From Chara braunii (lineage: Eukaryota; Streptophyta; Charophyceae; Charales; Characeae), in NCBI GenBank assembly GCA_003427395.1, contig BFEA01000017.1:3925541-3977449 (forward strand): 51,909 bases of DNA, read 5' to 3'. The translations under genes were made by a program, and so were the position numbers. Positions 24,150 through 34,179 of the stretch are shown here, one piece after another. How positions within the stretch are numbered: the stretch's first letter is position 1; every line of letters starts with the position of its first letter. The notes under the pieces were generated by a model, which worked only from the letters and a program-made list of their open reading frames with translations, ran no database searches and had not been told where the DNA came from.

Positions 24150-24720
24150 ATCTTTGCTGGAGTCGATGTGCAATTAAGTTGTATGCCGGTTTGCGATCTT
24201 CATTTTGTGCTCATGCCTGTACCTCATGATATGCCAGCAGTAGTGCCAATCATTGTCCTGTTTCAACTGTTTTTTAAATTTACTTGATGTGAGAACCTCA
24301 TCAAGTGCCAGCAGCAGTGGTGACAGTTGTCCTGTTCACCTGCCTACTGCATGTGAGAATAGAGACTGTTGATCTTCTCCCCCAGGTCCTCTGGTTAAAG
24401 ACCAAGTGGGCACCCTTTCTGGTAGTTACGGAACTGTTTTTGTCAGTGTCATTGCTTTGCTTGCAACCGAACTCGAAGAATGCTTTGCTTGCGAAGTATT
24501 TGCTCTCTGAGCACTTGTTTATTTTCCTCCTATTATGGTGAAGCAGTGATAGGGTTGACGAACTATGAGATTATAGGGTGTATGGTAGGGGCTTCTCCTT
24601 CGGTACTCCCCAGGAAAAGGACACAACATTCAGGAAGTGGTTATGTGGCAGGTAATGACAGACGACAGAATCCTCCGTGTTGTACAGCCAGGAGATTTTG
24701 GCTTTTGTATTGTCAAACTC
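24150..24720. repeat. Segmental duplication, copy II
   Basis: Diverged counterpart of 21590-23225 without the SINE and U6 insertions. It provides the empty-site comparison for both. Confidence 0.75.
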
Positions 24721-24895
24721 ATTTGACTGAACAAAAAATTGGGCTGTCTGTCTACATGCACATCGCAAGTTCCTTTTTTCTGTTTTGTTTCTGATTCTGT
24801 GTCCTCCGTGGTTACGCGTCAACCACGGAGGCAAGTTTGATGCCAAGCTCATCTTGGAAGAGCTGTGACAGGGAGCAGAGTTCAGAATCTGCATA

Positions 24896-25000
24896 CCGTC
24901 TTCACCCGAATAGAATGCCCTGTAATTATTGCTGTATGTGGACTGAAAGTTGCACCAAATACGGCTATAATGACCGGGCGTTCCACTCGGGCGAAGACGG
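24896..25000. mobile_element. TA-flanked MITE (CCGTCTTC family), 105 bp
   Basis: Terminal inverted repeats start CCGTCTTCACCCGAATAGAA and end CGGGCGAAGACGG; TA on both sides. About 35 bp of each arm pairs. The centre holds ggactgaaagttgcaccaaa. TA flanks suggest Tc1/mariner-type movement. Confidence 0.85.
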
Positions 25001-25446
25001 TACCGGTGAACCGTACACACACGGCCGCATTAGGCCTGAATAGGTGATCTGTATAGTGGTATGGCATACTGTAATAAGTTGTGACGCCTGCGTCCCACCT
25101 ACAGAAGGAAGAGGGGGAAAAAAGAAGAACTATACATTCACGCTTAGTACACACGGGTCTGTCTCAGGGGGAACAAAGAGTAGGTGGTGTCTTGAAGTAG
25201 GCATTCCTGCATGAAACTTGTAAATTGGCAGCAGAAATGCTAGGTTTTCGGGCTAGCTGTTTTGGTGGCTTGGAAAATGTTGAGCAAGCCTGGTACTTCT
25301 ACAGGAAAGTGACTATGCTGTCCAGTCCAACCGTCTAACATCAGCGTTGGGATGTCTAGGTTAGCTCCTTCCTTCTAGGCAGGTGCATCCCAGACATTCA
25401 TTGAAGGAGTTTCATTAGAACAGGATGGTCTGTGTGGCAAGCACTA

Positions 25447-25550
25447 CCGTCCTCACCGAATAGAACGGCCGGTCATTATAGCTGTATTTGGTGCAACTTT
25501 CAGTCCAGGTACGACAATAATGATCGGGTGTTCTATTCGGGTGAAGACGG
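25447..25550. mobile_element. TA-flanked MITE (CCGTCTTC family), 104 bp
   Basis: Same ends as the copy at 24896 and TA flanks; its centre is in the opposite orientation (tttggtgcaactttcagtcc). Confidence 0.85.
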
Positions 25551-25769
25551 TAGTGGGCGAGAGTTGGGTGGTTGGACGTTGCATTCCTGATGTGGTTCCT
25601 GTAAAACAAATTTGTCCTGTTTGCCAGGAAACACAATAAATCCCCCATCTTGTTAAAGCGAAGGCCGGGTCTCACGTGATGCTGTCCTGCTGTCTAGCAA
25701 GACCCGGTTGGACCCAGCAGTACACTGGAAGAGGAGGGATCCTGGCAGGCAGTTCGTTCGATTTCGGCC

Positions 25770-26105
25770 TCGCCTCATATTGCATGGGGCTTTATGGAGG
25801 AGCTTTTGCCTATGTTTTGTCCTTTTGCTGGTTGGCTGCACGCCAGATCGTGTGGGAGTGTCACGGAGGAGCATTTGCTTTTTTATTTATTTTGTCGTTA
25901 GGTCGGTGGGCTGCATGTGAATTCACGGCGTGCGGGTGGAAAAGGAACCAGACTGGGGAAAAATAAAATATCAGGTGGGTGGGCTGCAGGTCATATTGTG
26001 TGGGAGCGTTGGCTGTGCGTCATATTGTGTGGGAGCTTTTGTTTTCTGGTCTTGCTGGTTGGCTGTGAGTCATATTGTGTGGGAGCGTTTGCCTCTCTTC
26101 CTATC
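25770..26105. repeat. Diverged local repeats (catattgtgtgggagc)
   Basis: At least five copies of a phrase like ggctg-gcgtcatattgtgtg followed by ggagcttttg, at irregular spacing of about 40-75 bp. Confidence 0.65.
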
Positions 26106-26196
26106 GCCGTTTTGTTATCTGGCTGCGCGCCCTCTGGAGCTGTCAGAATGCCGGAATTATGCAAGAGTCGGGAGGGAGGCACTGTTCAAGTACCCA

Positions 26197-26292
26197 CAGC
26201 ATACTCTTACCACAAGTACAGCCTGACCATGATGTATCTGACCTTAAGTACAGCCAGAACACATTCAAAAAAGTTCCAGGGTGAGTATGCCC
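26197..26292. mobile_element. Harbinger-like MITE, degenerate
   Basis: Ends agcatactcttacc and ggtgagtatgccc resemble the inverted ends of the copies at 29008 and 30832. No clear flanking duplication. Confidence 0.45.
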
Positions 26293-26319
26293 TAAGATTG
26301 ACGACCAACAACCTCTTTT

Positions 26320-26321
26320 TT

Positions 26322-26385
<64 letters not shown>
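26320..26385. repeat. (GT)n microsatellite
   Basis: About 60 bp of uninterrupted GT. Confidence 0.95.
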
Positions 26386-26388
<3 letters not shown>

Positions 26389-26399
26389 CTTTCGAGTCT

Positions 26400-27335
26400 G
26401 TGTGGAGTACCGTTGAGTACACATGGTATGACCCACCCCGCACGGTGCCACCGACTCCTCATGGTACCACCCACTCCACATGGCATCAGCCTGCCCACAT
26501 GGCATCACCCAGCTCACATAGTACCACCTGGTGATGTCGAGAGCAGAGTTGTCCGAAACCTTGGCCGTGTGCGTTCCTGTTTTAGGGAGGGACCTCGTGT
26601 ATGTGCTGTGTTTTTGTGGCTGTGTGTGTTTCGGTACCATAAAGTCCACGTAGCATAGCCCACCGCAATGGTACCACACAGTCGACATGGGACCAGCCCA
26701 CCCCCGTGGTATCACTCATCCCACACAATACTGTCCTGCCCGCATAGTACCGCCTAGCTGTGCATAGCCTTGAGTTTGTACTGAATGTCAGCCGTGTGTC
26801 TTTTTCTTTTCGTGGCGGTGCGTGTGTACATAGCATCGAGTCCACATAATATGATCCGCCCCACGTTGTACCATAAGGTCCGCGTGGTGCCATCCAACCC
26901 ACATAGTATCACGGAGCCACATAATACCGCCCAGCCTGCATAAGACTGCTTAGCCAAGCCAAGCGCAGAGTTGTGCATAATGTTGGCTGCATTTTTTCTT
27001 TTTATTATTAACCGTGTGTATGCATTTCTTTCTTTTGTAGCCATATGTGTGTTGCTTCCATTCGGTCCACATAGTATGATCCACCCTGCATGGGACCAAA
27101 AGTCCACATGGTACCACCCAGCCCACATAGCATCAGCCCAACCACATGACCCCACGTAGTATCACCAAGCGGCGCCAACAGCCGAGATTTGCCTGATGTA
27201 GACAGTTTGTTTTTTTGTTTTTCTTTGTAGCAAGTGTTTTGTTTCCCACCCCGTTTGTGTTCGCGTGTGTGTTAGTACTTTCCAGTCCACACAGTATTAC
27301 CCAAACGACATGGTGCCGCCCAGTGCATGGTATTG
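26400..27335 (-). repeat. Inverted 21-bp minisatellite blocks
   Basis: Blocks at about 26400-26545, 26645-26760, 26815-26960, 27060-27175 and 27280-27335 contain variants of taccacccagcccacatag, the reverse complement of the unit in intron B-C. Intervening segments share ttttctttttgtagccatgtgtg-like phrases, so a longer higher-order unit of roughly 230-250 bp is possible. A further remnant is at 27700-27795. Confidence 0.75.
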
Positions 27336-27339
27336 CACT

Positions 27340-27537
27340 CCTACGTGCCCTTCACGCCTAGTCATTCCGAATAACACTTTCCCCCCCCGTCTTACCGCCG
27401 CTGCTGGCACGAAGTTAGCCGGGGCTTCTTCTTTGTTTTTTGTCATAATCTCACTACCGATGAAAGAGCTTTACAAGATAAATCCCCTTCTTCACTCACG
27501 CGATATTGCTGGATCAGGCTTTCGCCAATTGTCCAAG

Positions 27538-27582
<45 letters not shown>

Positions 27583-27695
27583 ACCAGTGTGGCTGATCAT
27601 CCGAAAAGACCAGCTAAGCATCATCGGCTTGGTCAGCCTTTACGTAACCAACTACCTAATACTACGCGGGCTCATCAAACAGCGCTAAAAGCTTT
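27340..27695 (-). pseudogene. Nuclear copy of mitochondrial SSU rRNA (rrn18)
   Basis: The minus strand reads as part of a plant-type mitochondrial small-subunit rRNA, from the CGCTGTTTGATGAGCCCGCG segment through GGCAGCAGTGGGGAATCTTG and AGCAATATCGCGTGAGTGAA to the 530-loop and a C/G run before the conserved CGTAGG end. The phrases TAGGTAGTTGG and AGCCTGATCCAGCAATATCG favour plant mitochondria over bacteria. The universal 530-loop is mutated (GCAGCGGCGG instead of GCAGCCGCGG). It is embedded in the inverted minisatellite, so it is a nuclear insertion. Confidence 0.88.
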
Positions 27696-29007
27696 GACTA
27701 TCTAGTCCACATAGCATCACTCACCTATCCCACATTTCTACTGCCCAGGCTACATAGCATTAACCGCTCCACGTAGTATGACCGACTGCTGTCGCTCATT
27801 GGATGGATCAGCAAGAGTGGAACTCCGCTTCCCCTTATGCCTCTTCTCTCCTCTCCTCTGTGCTGCAAGCGAAGCTGCGGCAAGCAACTGCGTGTAAGGA
27901 ATAAAACAGATGGACCATCTGTCCTGTTTGCCAGGAAACCCAATAATACAAAGCTTGGCCAACTGGCATGTGCAAAAGGACAAATTTAGCAACTAAACAG
28001 AGATTTAGGACCTCGTTGCACCACTCACCAAATTCATGTTTTGGTGAGCTCTTTGTCTCTGCACCATCGTAACTCTTTTCTTGTGTCAGAAAATTCAACT
28101 GAAGATGTCGAAACAGGCAGCGTCGAGGAATCACCGAAACCTCCCCGACCCCACTTGTCAGCGGTGGAAGTTCGTGATTCCTCTCAGTGTGCCTCTAAAC
28201 TCTGAGTGGGAGAGGGGTCCAGACCAATTTGTTGTTTTGTGTTTACTCACCTCGAAGCTGACCACATCTGGACGAGTATCTTTGCATGGGTGGACACACC
28301 GAAAGTACAGGAACGTGAACACGTTGAGTTTTCTCACCAAACCAGGCAGACAGACTACACTCAATCGAACGTGGACCGGTCTGTATGTGGATTTGGTGAG
28401 GCGATTCTATTGGTGAATGGTGCAGCGAGGCCTGGTTTGATGAGCTTTCCAGACATTTGTCTGGTGGTGGGAAGTCACCATCGTATTCTGGTTTTCAGCT
28501 AGGACCTTAAAAAACGATACAAAAAAGGTTTTTCTAGAAATCGCTTGGACTGTGTCTACGACTACGCCCAAATTAGGTCATGTCTGTGTGTCAGGGGATG
28601 CTAGGGAACAGAAAAATACAAACCTTGCCCAACTGGCACATGCAGAAGGACAATATAGACCAGCTCGACGGAGATACAGAAAACAGAAGGAGCGTCTCCC
28701 TAGAAATCACAAAGGTCGCAATTGGGCTGTATGTCTACAAGTAAGCGCAAACTAGACCCTGTCTACGTCTCAGAGAAAATGCGAAGGAGCCATTGCTCTT
28801 CTAGATGAAGTCGTAGGCATACTATGAAAGTCGTAGACATAATCAGTCCTCCCAGTCCTGGTCGAGTGAGGCCCCGCTGTCAGCAAACAGTTTGTGTAAA
28901 CATTTTTTTATTCCAGACTGTTGGAAGGTACAATTTTCTGAAAGAACTAACTTATATGTGGATGCCTGTCAGGAGTTCCTGCACACACAATGGGAGGAAG
29001 TGTCTGA

Positions 29008-29433
29008 GGGCATACTCACACGGGTACCCAAAGTCACAAATATCTGGGGCGTTTGGTACCGTGTATTTGTGCCTTTGGGTGCCCGTGCGGTCACAGACGA
29101 GTTCTGTGTCCACAAAGGACCGAGTAGCGGCCCTGACATTCGCGCCTCACAGAACTGCACCTAGTCACACTGGTTACACCCAAAAGTATATAGAGTTTTG
29201 AATGCTGAACTAACACGCACGGGTGTTTTGCTCACGAAGAAAGGAAAAGTGGAAAAGGGAATTTGAGACCACCTCTGGAGGTGGTCTCAGAAATGGTCCT
29301 CCCGCGGCCTCGCAGGCTGCTTACAAAAGGGTCACCGAAAAGTACACTTGGGTAGCGGGCCTCTTCAGTGTGACCTGAAAACTGCCTCAAATTTTGGGAT
29401 TTAAGGTCATCAGGTCCCTCTGTAAGTATGCCC
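29008..29433. mobile_element. Harbinger-like TIR element, 426 bp
   Basis: Ends GGGCATACTCACACGG and, inverted, ctgtaagtatgccc, with the 3-bp repeat TGA at 29005-29007 and 29434-29436. Inside are two strong hairpins, 29019-29087 (24-bp arms, 22 paired) and 29264-29289 (12-bp arms, 2-nt loop). A 3-bp T-N-A duplication fits PIF/Harbinger. No coding sequence. Confidence 0.7.
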
Positions 29434-29689
29434 TGAGTGTGTTGTTTGTGACTCGCGGGTAGGATAGGAACATCATTGACGCTCTGCATAGATGAGCCAC
29501 TGTCCCGGATTGTACGAAAAGTTGAAACACCTAGGAGGCTTCTGACGTCTGACCGGGCTGGCTAGGACGCCTGGGCAGGTCTCGTGCCCGGGTCACCCGT
29601 GCGTGAAAAAAAATGTTGCCCCCCCCGCCATCCACCCCACACTCCTGTAAGCTCTGGTCTTTTGCGCTTTAAGGTTTTGGGGGGGAAGG

Positions 29690-30075
29690 GGGGGGGGGGG
29701 CAAGATGGAGGAAGGAGGGAGGCAATGGTGGTACGATGAAGGCAATGGAGCAAGAGGGAGCTGATGGAAAGCCAATGGATGGGGGAGGAAGGCAATGGAG
29801 GAAGGAGGGAGGTGATGTGGGAGGTGGTCAGCGATGGAGGGAGGAGGAGAGGCGACGGAGGGAGTGGAGAGCCGATGGATGGGGGAGGGACGCGATGGAT
29901 AAAGGAGGGAGGCAATGCGGAAGGTGGCAGGCAATGTGGGAGGTGGTGAATGAAGAGGAGGGAGGGGGAGAAAGGGAAGAAGAGGAAACGAAGAAGGAGA
30001 AGAGGAGGAGGACGAGGACAAGAAGAAGAAGAAGAGTGGAGGAGGGAAGAAGAGGAAATGAAGAAGAAGGTGAGT
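29690..30075. repeat. Purine-rich minisatellite
   Basis: Degenerate units such as ggaaggagggaggcaatgg and gatgggggaggga. The strong strand asymmetry creates long false ORFs on both strands. Confidence 0.8.
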
Positions 30076-30736
30076 GTCATGGGACGGCGGGCTGGGGGCA
30101 GGGGATCTGTGGGAGGACGGCCTTGAGCAACCCCACGATTTCACGTTGCATTCAAAATCGAATGCCCATGCAAAATCACACGGGCACTTCCTGGGAACAA
30201 GAGCAACTTTGGGCTGTCGATCGAGACGATCGACTGCCTGAAATTGCCACTCATCTTCTTGAAGCGCAGGGCCGGTAGAGGCCTCACACTTTTTTTTTCA
30301 GCGCATGGTGGCTCTGTGGAGCTCCAGGTGGCCACCAGCGCTGAAAAGGGCCGAAGGTTTTCTTTTCCTTCTGGCACTGTGAGCGCCCAGGAGCCCGGCC
30401 GACGGTCGTGCGTGGCAGCCCGGGTGTCTCTCTGAGCAGGAGATTGCAGCTCGGGCGCCAGGGTTTTTAACCTATATAAGAAGAGAATGAAGGGTGAAAG
30501 AAAATGTTCTAAACATATTGTTGTGGCCGCACTCTGGAGCAGTATGCTGAATTCTGGTATTGGGAAATGGGGCTGTGCTTTTAACTTGTTTGGGGTCTTA
30601 GTACCGTCTTACTACTTGTTGGGTGAGCACACCACTTGTGCCGCTCCAGTGCTGTGCACGTGGTGTGTGCCAGAATGGAACTGTGCAAAGTTGTGAAGTG
30701 CTTAATCCAGATGGACCTGCAGGTGTCTCGTGTCCA

Positions 30737-30830
30737 GAGATCATTTGGGTGTGCACCTCTGGTTTCTTCCAGGTGAGGGCATAGTGGACACGAGATCATT
30801 TAGGTGTGCACCTCTGGCTTCTTCCAGGTT
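30737..30830. repeat. ~56-bp direct repeat x2
   Basis: Two copies of gagatcatttgggtgtgcac then ctctggnttcttccaggt, starting near 30737 and 30793. Confidence 0.85.
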
Positions 30831-30831
30831 A

Positions 30832-30922
30832 GGGTATACTCACACTGGGATTTAATTGGACGTTTCCAATTGGAACTGTGGCCAAAATTTATCGGAGAAA
30901 CAGAGTGCGTGCGAGTATGCCC
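30832..30922. mobile_element. Harbinger-like MITE, 91 bp
   Basis: Ends GGGTATACTCACAC and inverted GTGCGAGTATGCCC, with TTA on the left and TGA on the right, a near-match 3-bp duplication. Same ends as the 426-bp element at 29008. Confidence 0.72.
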
Positions 30923-31002
30923 TGAGGTGAGTCTGGAGTAGAGTGCACCGAATGAAAGAACGGATTGAGAAAGAATGTAATCACGGGTGAGAAGAGAGCA
31001 AT

Positions 31003-31168
31003 CTAATGAACAAATTTGCGAGAGTGGAACTATCTACCTCATTGGAACAAAGAAATTCAAATTATTACACCAGATTACAAGTGGATGAAATTGGTCGAGT
31101 GGTTTCCGTAGGAGATGGAATTGCACCTGTTTATGGATTGAACAAGATTCGAAATGAAGAAATAGTCA
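31003..31168 (+). pseudogene. Nuclear copy of mitochondrial atp1, 5' fragment
   Basis: From the ATG at 31006 the frame reads MNKFARVELSTSLEQRNSNY then LQVDEIGRVVSVGDGIAPVY, the N-terminus of mitochondrial ATP synthase F1 subunit alpha. Similarity fades after GLNKI near 31150, and the open frame then continues into unrelated intron sequence. Substitutions at normally fixed positions (for example Pro in GDGIAPVY where Arg is usual) mark it as non-functional. It lies on the sense strand of the SnRK1 intron about 125 bp before exon E. Confidence 0.88.
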
Positions 31169-31290
31169 TCGTATGGATTGGGCCGGTGTGGGGTATCGCC
31201 TCAGCACATGCAAAAATTGTTCTCATTGCGTAATCTTTGCCACCGTGGTTGGCATTTGGTTTTGTTATGTTCTAAACACCTTGTGTGCAG

Positions 31291-31380
31291 ATAGATGAGG
31301 AGATCATAGAAAAAGTTGTCAGGATGGGCTTTGACCGGCAACAGATCATCAACTCGCTGAAGAGCAGAGACCATAACAAG
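31291..31380 (+). CDS. SnRK1: SnRK1 exon E: UBA domain, first part
   Basis: Thirty phase-0 codons reading IDEEIIEKVVRMGFDRQQII then NSLKSRDHNK. This is the first two helices of the ubiquitin-associated domain that follows the kinase domain in SnRK1, with the characteristic MGFDR loop. In SnRK1/AMPK this domain packs on the kinase lobe and modulates activity rather than acting only as a ubiquitin receptor (family knowledge). The acceptor is gtgtgcag; the donor is aag|gtgtgg, the least canonical donor in the gene. A mitochondrial atp1 insertion ends about 125 bp upstream. Confidence 0.94.
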
Positions 31381-32662
31381 GTGTGGCAAGTCATCTGGGA
31401 CATGCCTAACTTCCTTACCATCCTCTCACCTCACCTCACCTCACATCACATCACCTCACCTCTCAAGGCATAAAGCACATCATCTGTGCTGCTTTTGTGT
31501 CCGCTTGTATGTGCACTGCATATGCATTCATTCCTCCCATGCTGTGTAAACTTTTGTGTGCCCTCACCTGTAAGGCATGAACCAGATACCCCATGCTGCT
31601 TTTAAGTCCACTTGTATGTGTACTGCAGATGGTTTCACTTCTCCCATGTTGTGTAACGCTTTGTGTGCTGCTGCAGATGGGTACACTCCCTGCACAAAAG
31701 TATGTTGGACAGGGGTGGATGCTTGGCCATCGGCCCTCCGATTCTTGAGTAGGCAAGCGGCGCATGTGACCTGGATGTTACAGGGTCATTCTTGAGTGGC
31801 CCGGACTCATGTTGCTGAAAATGATCTCTCTGTGGATGGAAGTTTTGAATGGCTTCAGCAACAGGCGAAGCCTGTCGTAGTGGTATGTCTGCATCCCATA
31901 TCCATGAGGAGGACTTCTCTAGTGCACCCTTTCCAGCACAGCCCTGCATCAATATCCTCCTCGTAGTTTGTACACAACAGCTTGAAGGATCTAACTCAGC
32001 AATGCTGCATAGCAGAGGTGTACACAGCTTGGACAACAAACATAACATGATCTCTGCTAGTGTTTTCGCTGTTTGAACTCTGAAACATTTTAGAATGTTG
32101 GGTCTAGCTCGTGTCTTGACGGCTTCAGTTTCTGCTCTCTTTTCTGCCGGTGCTGCATAGGAGAGGTGTACACCTTTCTGAGCCTGCCGGGCCCTTTGGC
32201 AGTCTGGCTCAGCAGCTTGGAGGGGGCTCACCACCCACCTGCATGTGGTTCGCATTGCTCTCTATATGAGGAGGATAGGAGTGGAGGTATTTTATCTGTG
32301 TGTTTGCAGGTGCTGCTCTCACATGGCAGGTTGTTACGATTAGATAATTTAATTTGTGAGTTTGTTAAACAACTTAAACTCTGTTTCCCCCCCTGAACGA
32401 TTTTGAGTGTTGCTTAATTCTGACCATTCTCGTCTGATCTAATTCATTGTGCGTAAAGTAAAGTGGCAGTTGAAGTCGCTGTTCCGTGTTTGATGGTGGC
32501 CATCGTTCTGCGAGGAAAGTGTAAGTCCGTTTTGTGTTGTCTCAAAATGACGTTTCCAAGGACTATCAACGAGCTCCCTTCCTGCGCTGACGTTTTGAAG
32601 ATGTGTTTGAAGAATTCCCTGGTTCTAAATTTCATGTGTTTCGGTACTATTTCCTGGTGCAG
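31381..32662 (+). other. SnRK1 intron E-F (1.3 kb), contents
   Basis: A CTCAC-rich simple repeat (31420-31465) is followed by a ~107-bp tandem duplication (31467-31573 and 31574-31680, sharing cacttgtatgtg and cactgcag-type phrases). A short inverted/direct relation of tgctgcatag(c/g)agaggtgtac occurs at 32002 and 32152. No gene was recognised. Confidence 0.75.
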
Positions 32663-32746
32663 GCAACAGTAGCTTACTATCTGATGTTTGACAACAAGCG
32701 ACGCGATTGCAGTGGTTACCTTGCAGCAGAGTTCACAGAATCCAGA
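32663..32746 (+). CDS. SnRK1: SnRK1 exon F: UBA domain, last part
   Basis: Twenty-eight phase-0 codons: ATVAYYLMFDNKRRDCSGYL then AAEFTESR. It matches the third UBA helix and following conserved segment of plant SnRK1 (land-plant TVTYYLILDNR, GYLGAEFQE). The acceptor is tggtgcag and the donor aga|gtgagt. A full-length LTR retrotransposon begins only 31 bp after the last coding base, so the donor and its immediate flank are all that separate this exon from 8.9 kb of mobile DNA. Confidence 0.94.
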
Positions 32747-32777
32747 GTGAGTATCTCATGAAACAAGGGAGGATATG

Positions 32778-33309
32778 TGTTACGGACTCAGCCAGGGCTC
32801 GATCCCTGGTCCGCGGGTTACCACCCACCAGACTGCTATTCTTTTTTTTTTGAGTCTCTGATCTCCGGTTCCTGACTGTTGGTGTCCTCCGCAGTTGCCG
32901 CCCGTTCTCAAATTCCGCCTTTGGCACTTTCAGATTTCGATACTTGGCGCCATCCGGCATTCTGGCGCCCAGGCTCAGACCTTCGATTTTCAGTTCAGCC
33001 CCGAGGCAAATTGCACTTCTGGCCTCGGACTCAACTTGAGTCCGGTACTTAAGACCGGACTCGAGCTGAGTTCAGGCTTTCAGTTTTCGGCCTCAAAGCT
33101 TGTGCTTCGGTGTGACTTGCTGCGACATTGTGTTCGGAACCAAGATTGTGACTTTGCGACTTTGCCACTTTGCCACTTTGCCACTTTGTGTCTGCGTCCG
33201 TCGAGTCGTGTCGAGTCTGTGTCGAGTCGAGTGAGTGTGTGTGTGTGTGTGCTCTCACTCCCTCCCTCTCTCTTCCCCGGCCTCGCTGCTCTGCCTCAGC
33301 CCCGTCACA
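32778..33309 (+). repeat. 5' LTR (532 bp)
   Basis: Begins TGTTACGG and ends CCGTCACA, a short inverted terminal pair. It aligns with 41189-41675 over most of its length. A nearly perfect 12-bp inverted repeat (cttgagtccggt / accggactcgag, 33035-33065) lies in the middle; a CTTTGCCA repeat and GT run are near the end. Confidence 0.9.
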
Positions 33310-33310
33310 C

Positions 33311-33322
33311 TGGTATCGGAGC
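33311..33322 (+). promoter_or_regulatory. Primer binding site (tRNA-iMet)
   Basis: TGGTATCGGAGC, one base after the LTR, differs at one position from TGGTATCAGAGC, the usual plant initiator-methionine tRNA complement. Confidence 0.88.
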
Positions 33323-33349
33323 TGCAAACGGCCCTCCCTCCCTCCCTGT

Positions 33350-33530
33350 TCCGGCATCGCCATCGTCATCATCTTCGTCGTCGTCATCGCAATCGTCGTC
33401 ATCCTCGTCGTCGTCGTCGCTGCCACGCCAGGGCCTCGTACCTGCCGTCGCCGCTATCGCCAGATTCGCCATGACAGCACCTCACTGCCTTCGTCATCGT
33501 CCCTGCTCCGTCACCGATCCCGAAGCTGAC
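33350..33530. repeat. CGT/CAT-rich simple repeat in retroelement leader
   Basis: Degenerate cgtcgtcatcgtc repeats; they give spurious Ser- or Arg-rich ORFs. Confidence 0.8.
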
Positions 33531-33794
33531 GCGCAGGTAAGTGACCAATAATTTTTTTTTTTTTCTTCATTCCTTTTTTCCCCTCTTCTTCTTCCTCGTT
33601 TCTTCTCCCTCTCCTCCTTCACCATCATTGTCCCCATTTCCTCTTCCCCCCCTCCTTGTCGTCATCATCTCCCCCTCCTTCCTCTTCTTCTTCTTCGTCA
33701 CCCTCTCTCCCGATCTCGACCCGTTTTCCCTCGTGCCGCTGACCGTTCCACCGCACGACTTCCCGTGCGCCCTTTCCTCCCCCACTTTCCCCCC

Positions 33795-34062
33795 NNNNNN
33801 NNNNNNNNNNNNNNNNNNNNNNNNNNNNNNNNNNNNNNNNNNNNNNNNNNNNNNNNNNNNNNNNNNNNNNNNNNNNNNNNNNNNNNNNNNNNNNNNNNNN
33901 NNNNNNNNNNNNNNNNNNNNNNNNNNNNNNNNNNNNNNNNNNNNNNNNNNNNNNNNNNNNNNNNNNNNNNNNNNNNNNNNNNNNNNNNNNNNNNNNNNNN
34001 NNNNNNNNNNNNNNNNNNNNNNNNNNNNNNNNNNNNNNNNNNNNNNNNNNNNNNNNNNNNNN
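33795..34062. other. Assembly gap (268 N)
   Basis: Unknown bases inside the retrotransposon leader. Confidence 1.
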
Positions 34063-34179
34063 CTCTCACGTCCCCTCTCATCATCATCATCATCATCATC
34101 AATCTACCCGTGCAACCCCCTTTTTTAACCCTACCTACCACGCTACCACTCAATCAATTGTAGATAGGATCGCTCTGCC

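Larger units (their letters stand above)
18939..31290 (+). other. SnRK1 intron D-E (12.4 kb), contents
   Basis: It contains five TIR MITEs, two SINE copies, a U6 retrocopy, a diverged segmental duplication, a Nextera adapter, the inverted 21-bp minisatellite, two mitochondrial insertions and a purine-rich minisatellite. The phrase acaaaccttgnccaactggc is repeated near 27950 and 28618 in a ~70-bp diverged pair. No gene was recognised in 18950-19440, 20090-20880, 22300-23380, 27800-29000 or 30070-30730. Confidence 0.8.

Noticed and set aside
27340-27695. Bacterial 16S rRNA contamination
   Set aside because: Segments such as TAGGTAGTTGG and the GCAATATCGCGTGAGTGAA stretch fit plant mitochondrial rrn18 better, and intron repeat sequence flanks it on both sides.
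29562-30278. ORFs of 170-183 codons on both strands
   Set aside because: Purine/pyrimidine asymmetry in a minisatellite explains them.
31250-31470. CTCAC-type repeat as a CRISPR-like array
   Set aside because: It is a simple sequence repeat without spacers.
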